Assembly (NCBI GenBank): GCA_003235575.1
Contig: QJVW01000052.1
Span: forward strand, 1-43,346
DNA length: 43,346 nucleotides
DNA from: Candidatus Eiseniibacteriota bacterium
GTDB taxonomy: Bacteria > Eisenbacteria > RBG-16-71-46 > SZUA-252
Direction: 5' to 3'
Under the pieces are notes generated by a model that worked only from the letters and a program-made list of their open reading frames with translations, was not told where the DNA came from and made no database searches. Below, piece by piece: positions 8,793 to 16,255 of the stretch. A program made the translations under genes and the position numbers. The stretch's first letter is position 1. Every line of letters begins with the position of its first letter.

Positions 8793-9047
8793 ATGACGAC
8801 CGAACCCACCACAGACCGCCCACCGGGCTGGGAAGAACGGCGGATCGCTCGCCTCATCACCATGGCCATCAGCGCCGCGGTCGTGGTCGCGGACGTCTGG
8901 CTCCTGGTGGTATTCGTGCGCGCCGCCAGCGGCCTTCCAGGCGGCTGGCGGGCGTACTGGTACATTCCCGCGGCGATCGCGGGGATCTTCGTTTTCGCCC
9001 TCGCCCGGTTCCTCCGGCACCTAAAGAAGTACCGCCAGGGGGAGTAG
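8793..9047 (+). CDS. Small two-helix membrane protein, unknown function
   Basis: 84 residues, starting 16 bases after the tRNA CCA. The N-terminus is polar (TEPTTDRPPGWEERR), followed by two hydrophobic segments at about residues 20-44 and 55-74, then a basic tail FLRHLKKYRQGE. This is the layout of a small inner-membrane protein with a hairpin topology. I do not recognise a family. There is no obvious Shine-Dalgarno before the ATG, but codon use matches neighbours and the hydrophobic pattern is coherent, so it is probably real. Confidence 0.6.
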   Translation: MTTEPTTDRPPGWEERRIARLITMAISAAVVVADVWLLVVFVRAASGLPGGWRAYWYIPAAIAGIFVFALARFLRHLKKYRQGE

Positions 9048-9059
9048 CCCGCCGCAAGG

Positions 9060-9089
9060 CACGGAGATTGCAGAGTTACGCCCTCCGTG
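9060..9089. repeat. Seven-base inverted repeat ahead of the GGDEF gene
   Basis: CACGGAG (9060-9066) and CTCCGTG (9083-9089) are perfect inverted copies separated by 16 bases. The right arm contains a possible GTG start at 9087. No T-run follows, so this is not a standard terminator; it could be an operator, an RNA hairpin in the leader, or chance. Confidence 0.35.
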
Positions 9090-9110
9090 GAACCAGACCG
9101 TTCTAAATCC

Positions 9111-10214
9111 ATGCATTTCGCAACGGAAGACCTCGCTGCGAGCGACCTGTTTTTTGCCACCCTTCAGGAAATTACCACCCTGATCAACGGGGGAAGGGCG
9201 CAGGAGACGGTCTTCGAGTCGGTCCTCAACTGCGCGCTGCAAATGCTTGAGGCCCAAGCGGTATTCCTGATCACGGTCGAGGGCGACCGGGTCCGGAAAT
9301 TCGCGCTCCGGGCCACCACGGAAGGACAGGTCCTGGGCCTGGAGCGGTACGAACTTCCAAGCCAGGCCGGCATCACCCGGTGGGTCCTCCTCGAAGGGCA
9401 GCCCGTGAGCGTTCCGGACGTCGGAGCCGATCCCCGGTACCACCCCAGCATCGACTCGCTGCCCGGCCTCCGGACCTCGGCCTGTCTGGCGGCGCCGCTC
9501 AAGATCCGGGACACGACGCTGGGCGTGCTCGTCGCGGTGAACCGCATCGACGCCTCGCCGTTTCACGACCGGCATCTCCGGATTCTGTCGCTCCTGGCGA
9601 ACCAGACCGCCATCGCGATCGAGAACTCGAAGCTCTATCGGCGCGCCGAGCAGCTCGCGATCACCGACGATCTCACGCAGGTCTACAACTATCGGTTCTT
9701 GAAGATGGCGCTCCGCCGCGAGGTGAAGCGCGCGGCGCGATTCAGTCAGTGCTTCTCCATCCTGATGATCGACGTCGACAACCTGAAGAAGTACAACGAC
9801 CGGAACGGCCACCTTCGGGGGAGTGAAGTGCTGCGCCAGGTGGCGAACATTCTGACGCGCGAGGCGCGCTCCATCGACCTCGTGGCGAAGTACGGCGGCG
9901 ACGAATTCGTGGTGATCCTCCCTCAGACGACCCGGGAGGGCGCCCTCGTCCTGGCCGAGCGCGTGAAGACCGCGACCGAGACGGCCTCCTTCCCGCTGGT
10001 GGAGTCCGGCGTGATCACCGTCAGCCTCGGCGTGGCGACGTATCCGGAGAACGGCGTCACCGCGGGTGAATTGCTGGAATCCGCCGACATCGCCCTCTAC
10101 GCGGCGAAGCAGTCCGGAAAGAATCGCGTCTCCCTGGCGGCCGCGGGCCTGGCAGCCCGTGGGATCGCGCCGCGCGACGATGTGAGCGAGGTCGACAACC
10201 CGGATTCGCTTTGA
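9111..10214 (+). CDS. GAF-GGDEF diguanylate cyclase
   Basis: 367 residues from ATG 9111; a GTG at 9087 would add eight residues and neither has a clear Shine-Dalgarno. Residues about 10-175 form a GAF sensor domain (QEITTLINGG, ACLAAPLKIRDTTLGVLVAVNR, LANQTAIAIENSKLY). A DDLTQVYNYRFL segment opens the GGDEF domain, and the active-site signature is an intact GGDEF at 262-266 preceded by Tyr. An RxxD inhibitory site (Arg253, Asp256) lies exactly five residues before it, so product inhibition by c-di-GMP is expected. It makes c-di-GMP from two GTP. The location just upstream of a large EPS locus fits the usual control of polysaccharide synthesis by c-di-GMP, which is an inference. Its stop overlaps the next start. 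Confidence 0.93.
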   Translation: MHFATEDLAASDLFFATLQEITTLINGGRAQETVFESVLNCALQMLEAQAVFLITVEGDRVRKFALRATTEGQVLGLERYELPSQAGITRWVLLEGQPVSVPDVGADPRYHPSIDSLPGLRTSACLAAPLKIRDTTLGVLVAVNRIDASPFHDRHLRILSLLANQTAIAIENSKLYRRAEQLAITDDLTQVYNYRFLKMALRREVKRAARFSQCFSILMIDVDNLKKYNDRNGHLRGSEVLRQVANILTREARSIDLVAKYGGDEFVVILPQTTREGALVLAERVKTATETASFPLVESGVITVSLGVATYPENGVTAGELLESADIALYAAKQSGKNRVSLAAAGLAARGIAPRDDVSEVDNPDSL

Positions 10215-10903
10215 CCGGACCGAGGGCCGTGCGTATCGTCTCGGCCGTGCACACCTGGCTGCAGGACCCGCTCTGGGTGCTGGCTTCGTTCGGCGTCGTG
10301 TGGGTGTTGGTCGTCCTCGCTCGACGGGCGCGCGCGTGGGACCCCGGGACCAAGCGGCGCTTCCTGCACATCGGCATCGGCGCCTGTGTCTTCGCCATCA
10401 CGCCACGCTTCCAACATCTCGCCTGGGCCCTCGTGCCCCCGATCGCCTTCATCGCCATCAACGCCTCGCGCCTTCTGCGGGAGCGCCTCCCGGAACTGGC
10501 GGACGAACCAGCCGCGGCGCGCGGCCTGTGGACGTTTCCGCTCGGCGTGGCGGTGACCTACGTCCTCTTCTGGGGCGACGGCGCCGGCGCCGCCGTTCTC
10601 GCGGGGATCGCGGCGCTCACGGTCGGTGATCCGGCGGCCGCGTGGGTGGGCCGCCGCTGGGGTGAGCGCCGCTTTCGCGGATTCGGCTTCGGGCGTTCCC
10701 TGGAAGGGTCTCTGGCCTTCCTGGTGGTGGCCGGCGTCGCGGTAGGCTGGGTCGCGTCGTACGCGGCGCCCGGCGCGATCCCCCTCCGGTTCGCCGTGGG
10801 GTGCGGCGCGGTGGGGGCGGCCGTCGAGGCCGTTTCGCCCCCGGGCTGGGACAACCTTTTCGTGCCGGTCGCCGTCGCGGCCGCCTTCGGGATGCTGCTC
10901 TGA
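10211..10903 (+). CDS. Dolichol-kinase/phytol-kinase-like membrane protein (VTE5/SEC59 superfamily)
   Basis: 230 residues with about six hydrophobic segments. It starts at TTG overlapping the previous stop (TTGA); a GTG at 10229 is an alternative. Family marks are KRRFLHIGIG (the R-K-x-x-H type motif near the first helices), VGDPAAAWVGRRWG, RSLEGSLAF (the KS.EGS motif) and the ending EAVSPPGWDNLFVP, which matches the E...DN..VP signature of CTP-dependent polyprenol kinases and CDP-diglyceride-synthetase relatives. Such enzymes phosphorylate isoprenoid alcohols such as dolichol or phytol at the membrane. The next gene is a DUF92 protein, the family of phytyl-phosphate kinase VTE6, giving a VTE5-VTE6-like pair. 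Substrate in this organism is unknown; a polyprenol carrier is possible. Confidence 0.82.
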   Translation: MTGPRAVRIVSAVHTWLQDPLWVLASFGVVWVLVVLARRARAWDPGTKRRFLHIGIGACVFAITPRFQHLAWALVPPIAFIAINASRLLRERLPELADEPAAARGLWTFPLGVAVTYVLFWGDGAGAAVLAGIAALTVGDPAAAWVGRRWGERRFRGFGFGRSLEGSLAFLVVAGVAVGWVASYAAPGAIPLRFAVGCGAVGAAVEAVSPPGWDNLFVPVAVAAAFGMLL

Positions 10904-11631
10904 CCGCGCCCTCGCCTGGCTCCATCGGGCTCGGGATCGCCCTGTCCGTCGTCGGCGCGTTCGTCGTGATGGCGCGGCGCCAGGGAACCGTCGCCGCCGC
11001 GCTGACGGGGCTCGTGCCCGCCACCGCCGCCTCCCTCGGCTTCGGCGCGCCGGCGATCGCGCCGCTCGCGCTGTTTGTGCTGGGAGCGGGCGCGCTGACC
11101 GCCGCGGGCCGCACCGCGAAAGCGGCGCGCGGCGTGGGCGAGGGAAACGAGGGGACGCGGCGCGTCCGAAACGTCGCGGCGAAGCTGGCGCTGCCGGCCG
11201 TCGCGGGGGTCTCCGCGCTCCTCTGGCCGGCTCAGTCAGGGATGCTGGCCACCGGCTACGTCGCGGGATTGGCGGGCGCGTTCGCGGACACCGCCGCCAC
11301 CGAAACGGGACCCCTGGCGGCGGGCCGGCCCTTCCTGCCGCGGTGGGGCGCCTGGCGCCGGGTGGCGCACGGAACCCCCGGAGCCATGAGCCCCCTGGGG
11401 GCGGCGGCGGGCATCGCCGCGGCCGCCGCGACGGCCGCCGTGGCGGTCCTGCCGGACCTCATCGGATGGCGGGCGGCGGGCATCGCGGCGGTGTCGGGAT
11501 GGGGGGCGTCGGTGCTCGAGAGCCTGATCGCTCCAACGGGGCTGGGCCGATCGCTCGGACACGAGGGCCGGAACGCGTTACTCTCCGTGGTGGCGATGAT
11601 CGCGGCGGTACTCTGGGTAGGAAGGGGATAG
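10900..11631 (+). CDS. DUF92 family membrane protein (VTE6-like)
   Basis: About 243 residues with several hydrophobic helices. The diagnostic block is present: AFADTAATETGPLAAGR followed by RVAHGTPGAMSPLG, matching the (A/G)DT.A.E.G and P.GT.G..S.LG signatures of DUF92, and an Asn near the C-terminal helix (GRNALLSVV). The plant member VTE6 phosphorylates phytyl phosphate. The start is uncertain: CTG at 10900 would overlap the previous TGA, a GTG at 10801 would overlap the upstream gene by about 100 bases, and GTG/ATG at 10966/10969 would cut the first helix. I chose the coupled position. It sits in an apparent operon with the dolichol-kinase-like gene and nine bases before the EPS epimerase gene. 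Confidence 0.8.
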   Translation: MTAPSPGSIGLGIALSVVGAFVVMARRQGTVAAALTGLVPATAASLGFGAPAIAPLALFVLGAGALTAAGRTAKAARGVGEGNEGTRRVRNVAAKLALPAVAGVSALLWPAQSGMLATGYVAGLAGAFADTAATETGPLAAGRPFLPRWGAWRRVAHGTPGAMSPLGAAAGIAAAAATAAVAVLPDLIGWRAAGIAAVSGWGASVLESLIAPTGLGRSLGHEGRNALLSVVAMIAAVLWVGRG

Positions 11632-11639
11632 CCGGAACG

Positions 11640-12797
11640 ATGAGCGAGCGGACGAAGACGGTCATTTGTTGCGTCGTCGGCGCACGACCGAACTTCATGA
11701 AGATGGCGCCCGTGATCGAAGGGCTGAAACGGCGCCCGTCCCTTCGGCCCTATCTCGTCCACACGGGGCAGCACTACGATTCGGCCCTCTCGCACGTCTT
11801 CTTCGAGGAGCTGGGGCTGCCCCGGCCCGACCACGATCTGGGCGTGGGGTCCGGATCGCACGCGCGCCAGACCGCGGCCGTCATGACCGCGCTCGACGAA
11901 CTTTGGGATCGCGAGCGCCCGGACCTCGTGGTGGTGGCGGGGGATGTGAACTCGACGGTCGCCGCCGCGCTCGTGGCCGCGAAGCGGGGCATCCCCACCG
12001 CCCACGTGGAGGCGGGGCTGCGCAGCCGGGACCGAACCATGCCCGAGGAGTTGAACCGGATCGTCACCGACGCGATTTCCGATATCTTGTTCGTGACCTC
12101 GGCGGATGCCGTCGAGAACCTCCGGGCGGAGGGGATTCCCGCGCCGAAGATCCATCTCGTCGGGAACCCGATGATCGACACGCTCCGGCGCCACGTCGCC
12201 GCCGCTCGAGAGCGGGACACCATCGCCAGGGTCGGGGCAACCCGTGGAGGGTTCGCGCTCATGACGTTGCACCGTCCGAGCAATGTCGACGACCCGGCCC
12301 GGCTGGGACGCATCATGCTCCGCGTGGAATCGATCGCGCGACGGATCCCGGTGATCTTTCCCGTGCATCCGCGCACGCGCGCGCAGCTGGAATCGATGGG
12401 CGGCGGCGCGATGGACGGCGTCCGCCTGGAGCCGCCCTTGGGCTATCTCGATTTCCTCGGGCTGCTCGAGGGGTGCCGGCTCGTCATCACCGATAGCGGA
12501 GGCGTGCAGGAAGAGAGCACCGCGCTGGGGGTGCCGTGCATCACGCTGCGCGCCAACACCGAGCGACCGGTGACGATTCACGAGGGAACGAACCGCCTGG
12601 CGGGGGATGACCCGGACGTCCTGGAGGGGCTGGTGGCGGAGATCCTCGCGGGCCCGGAACGCGGCCCGACCGGGCCCGCCCTGTGGGACGGCAGGGCGGG
12701 GGAGCGCATCGCTTCGGTCCTCGATTCCTGGGCCGCCGGGCGGGTCGCTCCCGGCGGTTTGACATCGCCGGAACCAGTTGATATTATTAAGGACTAG
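11640..12797 (+). CDS. wecB: UDP-N-acetylglucosamine 2-epimerase (non-hydrolysing)
   Basis: 385 residues, the family norm. It interconverts UDP-GlcNAc and UDP-ManNAc in the cytoplasm to supply polysaccharide precursors. Motifs: GARPNFMKMAPVI at the N-terminus, HTGQHYD, GDVNST (Asp102), HVEAGLRS (Glu124), PEELNRIVTD (Glu136/137), TLHRPSNVD (His211), HPRT, and TDSGGVQEE near the UDP site. The catalytic D/E/E/H set known from the E. coli enzyme is therefore in place. The start is ATG 11640, eight bases past the previous stop; longer in-frame reading upstream overlaps the DUF92 gene and is rejected. The last codons are unusually AT-rich because they contain a promoter for the next gene. Confidence 0.95.
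   Translation: MSERTKTVICCVVGARPNFMKMAPVIEGLKRRPSLRPYLVHTGQHYDSALSHVFFEELGLPRPDHDLGVGSGSHARQTAAVMTALDELWDRERPDLVVVAGDVNSTVAAALVAAKRGIPTAHVEAGLRSRDRTMPEELNRIVTDAISDILFVTSADAVENLRAEGIPAPKIHLVGNPMIDTLRRHVAAARERDTIARVGATRGGFALMTLHRPSNVDDPARLGRIMLRVESIARRIPVIFPVHPRTRAQLESMGGGAMDGVRLEPPLGYLDFLGLLEGCRLVITDSGGVQEESTALGVPCITLRANTERPVTIHEGTNRLAGDDPDVLEGLVAEILAGPERGPTGPALWDGRAGERIASVLDSWAAGRVAPGGLTSPEPVDIIKD
12759..12787 (+). promoter_or_regulatory. Near-consensus sigma-70 promoter with extended -10, driving the EPS block
   Basis: A perfect -35 TTGACA (12759-12764) is followed by a 17-base spacer and -10 TATTAT (12782-12787), with TG at 12779-12780 giving an extended -10 (TGnTATTAT). Transcription would begin near 12794 and reach the export gene's ribosome site AAAGGAG at 12817-12823. 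It lies within the last codons of wecB, an AT-rich island in a very GC-rich region, which argues against chance. Confidence 0.75.
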
Positions 12798-12816
12798 CCT
12801 GATCGCAACGATACCG

Positions 12817-12823
12817 AAAGGAG
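12817..12823 (+). promoter_or_regulatory. Shine-Dalgarno of the polysaccharide export gene
   Basis: AAAGGAG ends four bases before the first of two consecutive ATG codons (12828 and 12831). It is one of the strongest ribosome sites in the window, fitting the first gene of a long transcript. Confidence 0.7.
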
Positions 12824-12827
12824 CCGA

Positions 12828-13790
12828 ATGATGCCACCGGTCCGAACCCGATTCGGGGTGATGGCGGTCCTGTTGTCGCTGTTGGCGGTACTCGGCGTTG
12901 CCATGCCCGCCGCGGCGCAGTCGCCCGGGATCACCGCCGGGGACGAAACGGCACCCTACGAGGTCGGGGAGGGAGACATTCTCCGGATCGACGTCGTGGG
13001 GCGGCGCGACATGTCCGGAAGCTACACGGTCGGGCCCGATGGCTCGATCCTGATACCCGTCGTCGGATCGGTGCAGGTGGAGGGGCGGACGGTGGAGCAG
13101 ATCCGCTCCGATCTGTCCCGGCGCATTTCGCTGTTCGACCGAACGAATCCTCAGGTCACGATCGGCGTGGCGGAGTACCGAAGCCGCAAGATCTTCGTCC
13201 TGGGGGCGGTGCTTCTCCCGGGTATCTACGCCTTTGCGGACATGCCCAATGCGTGGGATGCCATCGCCGAGGCCGGAGGTCCGTTGGAGGACGCCGACCT
13301 CACGAAGGTCGAGGTCATCCCCGGCGACACGACCGGCGGCCGGACGACGGAGACCGTCGACGTGGCCGCCGCGATCCGCGAAAGCCGCGCGAACCAGCTT
13401 CCACGACTGCGTCCCGGGGACACGATTCGCATCCCGCGCGGCGCGGTTTCCACGACGGTGCTGCTCATGGGCGCCGTCGTTCGGCCGGGTCCCGTCCCCG
13501 TGGACCAGGCCCATGATCTGGTGTCGGCGATCGCGCGCGCCGGGGGACCCACCACCGACGCCAAGCTCTCGCAAATCGACATCGTTCGGGGGCGTTCGGC
13601 CAATCACACGAAGTTGCGCGTAAACCTAAAGGCCTACTTCGATGGTGCCGATGTAACGGGGAACCCGGCGCTCGAATCCGGGGATACAGTATTCGTACCG
13701 CGCAGTTCGAGGGGAATCACCGGCTTCATCGGGGCCGTGGGGGGCGCGGTCGGACTTGTGAGCTCCATCGTACTCCTGATTACCCGGTAG
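12828..13790 (+). CDS. Polysaccharide export outer-membrane protein (Wza/PES family, SLBB domains)
   Basis: 320 residues. An N-terminal signal peptide (hydrophobic core about residues 11-28, ending AMPAAAQ) has no lipobox Cys, so it looks like a type I signal rather than the lipoprotein signal of Wza. Residues about 40-115 are the polysaccharide export domain (YEVGEGDILRIDVVG, GPDGSILIPVVGSVQVEG), then two SLBB-type regions (KIFVLGAVLLPGIYAF and TVLLMGAVVRPGPVPV). The C-terminal segment GFIGAVGGAVGLVSSIVLLITR-like is hydrophobic and could be the membrane-spanning helix that forms the outer-membrane pore in Wza. It exports the polymer made by the genes downstream. Preceded by its own promoter and a strong ribosome site. 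Confidence 0.92.
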   Translation: MMPPVRTRFGVMAVLLSLLAVLGVAMPAAAQSPGITAGDETAPYEVGEGDILRIDVVGRRDMSGSYTVGPDGSILIPVVGSVQVEGRTVEQIRSDLSRRISLFDRTNPQVTIGVAEYRSRKIFVLGAVLLPGIYAFADMPNAWDAIAEAGGPLEDADLTKVEVIPGDTTGGRTTETVDVAAAIRESRANQLPRLRPGDTIRIPRGAVSTTVLLMGAVVRPGPVPVDQAHDLVSAIARAGGPTTDAKLSQIDIVRGRSANHTKLRVNLKAYFDGADVTGNPALESGDTVFVPRSSRGITGFIGAVGGAVGLVSSIVLLITR

Positions 13791-13808
13791 GACCGCGAGA
13801 TAGGACCC

Positions 13809-15446
13809 GTGGATTCATCCCCGACCAAAACCTTCGATACCCGCGAAATCCTGTGGAAGATGCGGCGTTACGCGTGGATCGCGATCATGCCGGTCGTGGC
13901 CTGCTCCTGCGCGGCGTTCCTCTACCTGCGTCTGACCACCCCGGTCTATCAGTCGAGCGTGCTCGTCACGCTGGGCAACCGGACCCAGCTCTCCGCGGCC
14001 ATCGAGCCGATGGTTCGCAGCGACGGGAATCGCGGCGAGTCGGTCTCCGAACAGCTATCACGGGTACGAAACCGGATCATGAACCGCTCCTTCCTCCAGG
14101 ATCTCGCGCGCCGGTCCGGCTACCTGGAGGACCCTCGGCTGCGGGCCTTCGCCGCCGAGAAGGTTCGAAAGCTGCCCGACATCACCGTCGAGGAATTCGC
14201 CCAGCGTCACGCCTCCACGCTGATCGGGAAGAAGATCCGCATCGAACCGTCCGGGGCCAACAACATCCGCATCGCGGTTCGGGACCGGTCGCCCGCCATC
14301 GCGCAGCGCCTGGCGGGCGCCGTCGCGGACGGCCTGATCGAGGACACGCGGCGCGCCACGATTGGGCGATTGGAGGCGCGCGGTTCGTTCAGCCAGGACC
14401 AAATCGCCGTCTACTCCGACCAGGTGCGGCGCGACGAGGAAGCGCTGCGTCGGTTCGAGGAAGAGATGATTGTTACGGAGACCGTCGCCGGAGCGGTCGG
14501 GTCGCAAAACATCGATCTCGTGCGCCAGCTGATCGACTCCGCCGAGAAGGAAATGGATCAGGTGCGGGTCCGCATCCAGTCCGATCGAGGCACCTGGGCC
14601 GCCAACGCGGCAGGGGCGCCGCTCCCGAAACTGGACAGCCCCACCATCACGGAGCTGACCGGCCGGTTGAACAGCCTCGAGACGAACTACGCGACGGCGG
14701 CCATTCGCAAGCGCGAGGGAAACGACGAGGCGCAGCAGATACTCGCGCAGATCGCGGGGGTGCGCCAGGACCTGCTGCGCGCGTTCGAAGCGGCCGCCAG
14801 CGCGACCGCATCCCAATCCATGACCCTTCCGCAGGCGCAACTGGCGGCGGGGATTTCCCTCGACACCGTCGTGCTGCGGTCCGTCCGGGCGCGGCAGGAG
14901 CGACTGGAGGCGCTGCGGGACCGCTTCCTCCAGCAGGCCCGCGCGACGCCCCGCCAGCAGATGGAGCGGGAGCGGCTTCGTAACAACCTGGCGATGAGTC
15001 GTGAAAACCTCTCGGCGCTCCAAAAGGAGGCCACGTCGTCCCGGCTCTCCGAAGCGCTGGAAACCAGCCAGATGAACCTTCGCATCGAGGTCATCGAGGC
15101 GCCCATGCTGCCGCTCTACCCGGTCTGGCCCGACCGGGTCAAGGTCCTCCTGGGCGGGCTCGTCGGCGGACTGTTCATCGCCGTGGTCCTGATCATGGGC
15201 ATGGAGCGTGTGGGAGCCATCGTGCGGACCGTCGAGGAGGCGGAGCGCGAACTGGGCGTCAAGGTGATCGGAACCATCCCCCGAATCGAGGGCTGGGCGC
15301 GTCCGGGTTCCTTCGTTCAGAATCACTGGGCGCCGCTCTCGATCGCGACCCTGATCCTCTTGACCGCGCTGGTCACCGGCATTCACTCAACGCTGACCTC
15401 AACGGCTCCGCGCGCGCCACGCGCCAGCCAGACCACCACCCCCTGA
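13809..15446 (+). CDS. Polysaccharide co-polymerase / chain-length determinant (Wzz/GumC type)
   Basis: 545 residues starting at GTG, with GAGATAGGA just upstream. It has an N-terminal membrane helix at about residues 17-38 (the Wzz domain follows), a long periplasmic alpha-helical region (about 190-440) rich in E, R, Q and A heptads likely to coil, then a second helix at about 446-465. There is an extra hydrophobic segment near 509-529 and a short Pro/Thr/Arg tail. The extended length and third helix recall the exosortase-associated chain-length family (TIGR03007, from memory). It controls polymer length together with the tyrosine kinase encoded nine bases downstream; as usual in such loci the kinase is a separate polypeptide. 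Confidence 0.88.
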   Translation: MDSSPTKTFDTREILWKMRRYAWIAIMPVVACSCAAFLYLRLTTPVYQSSVLVTLGNRTQLSAAIEPMVRSDGNRGESVSEQLSRVRNRIMNRSFLQDLARRSGYLEDPRLRAFAAEKVRKLPDITVEEFAQRHASTLIGKKIRIEPSGANNIRIAVRDRSPAIAQRLAGAVADGLIEDTRRATIGRLEARGSFSQDQIAVYSDQVRRDEEALRRFEEEMIVTETVAGAVGSQNIDLVRQLIDSAEKEMDQVRVRIQSDRGTWAANAAGAPLPKLDSPTITELTGRLNSLETNYATAAIRKREGNDEAQQILAQIAGVRQDLLRAFEAAASATASQSMTLPQAQLAAGISLDTVVLRSVRARQERLEALRDRFLQQARATPRQQMERERLRNNLAMSRENLSALQKEATSSRLSEALETSQMNLRIEVIEAPMLPLYPVWPDRVKVLLGGLVGGLFIAVVLIMGMERVGAIVRTVEEAERELGVKVIGTIPRIEGWARPGSFVQNHWAPLSIATLILLTALVTGIHSTLTSTAPRAPRASQTTTP

Positions 15447-15454
15447 GCCCCGAC

Positions 15455-16255
15455 GTGGCGGATCCCAAGCGGAAGGCGCATCGGAGCCTTCTGGACGAAT
15501 TCAGCACCGACGCGCCCTATGTGACGGAGGTGCGCCGCCTGATGCAGTCGCTCCTGCGTCACTCGCGGGGCCATGCGTCGCGCGTGTACATGGTCACCAG
15601 CGCCGCCCGCGGGGAGGGGAAGAGCACGACCTGCGCGCTCCTCGCCATCGTCGCGGCGCGGATCTTCCACCGCAGGACGCTCCTCATCGACGCGGACATG
15701 CGGCGGCCGTCCCAGCACACCCTGCTCGACGTCTCCCCGCGCCCCGGACTCTCCGCCCTGATCAAGGGCAAGATCACGCTCGAGGCGGCGCGAAAGCCGA
15801 CCCCGATTCCGCTTCTCCAGATCATTCCGAGCGGCCGCCCGGGCCAGGCCAGCGCCGAAGCCTACGACGACGACTCGTTCGCCCGCGTCATCGCCTCCGC
15901 CCGCCGAAAGCACGAGCTCATCTTCGTCGACGCCGCGCCCGTCGTGCCGGTCGTGGAGCCGATCATGATGGCCGAGCACGTGGACGGGCTCCTGCTCGTG
16001 GCCATGGCGGGACGGACCTCCATCCCCATGATTCGCCGCATGCGGCAAATCCTCGACCCCGTGCACGAAAAGCTGATCGGCGGAATCGTCAACAACGCCG
16101 CCGAGGGGTTGCCGTACTATTACGATCACGGCTATTACGGATACCGCCCGGAGCGGGTCCGCGCCGCGATGGAAGACGTTTCCGACGAAGACGACGACCC
16201 GACGCCGCAGGACACCGGCGCGCCGGGCGCCCCTACACCCCCAAAGGAGTCGTGA
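15455..16255 (+). CDS. CpsD/CapB-type bacterial tyrosine kinase (BY-kinase)
   Basis: 266 residues, GTG start. Walker A is ARGEGKST with Lys56, Walker A' is LLIDADMRRPS (Asp79, Asp81), and Walker B is LIFVDAAP (Asp159). A C-terminal cluster of six tyrosines lies within ten residues (Tyr221-223, 227, 228, 230), the usual autophosphorylation target. Here it is followed by some 35 more residues, acidic then Pro-rich (EDVSDEDDDPTPQD), rather than ending the protein. The partner activator is the chain-length protein just upstream. Phosphorylation cycling in such pairs controls polymerisation and export. The TGA stop shares its A with the next ATG (TGATG). Confidence 0.92.
   Translation: MADPKRKAHRSLLDEFSTDAPYVTEVRRLMQSLLRHSRGHASRVYMVTSAARGEGKSTTCALLAIVAARIFHRRTLLIDADMRRPSQHTLLDVSPRPGLSALIKGKITLEAARKPTPIPLLQIIPSGRPGQASAEAYDDDSFARVIASARRKHELIFVDAAPVVPVVEPIMMAEHVDGLLLVAMAGRTSIPMIRRMRQILDPVHEKLIGGIVNNAAEGLPYYYDHGYYGYRPERVRAAMEDVSDEDDDPTPQDTGAPGAPTPPKES

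Noticed and set aside
10801-10899. Longer start (GTG 10801) for the DUF92 gene
   Set aside because: It would overlap the dolichol-kinase-like gene by about 100 bases, and the added residues are Arg/Gly-rich, typical of out-of-frame reading.
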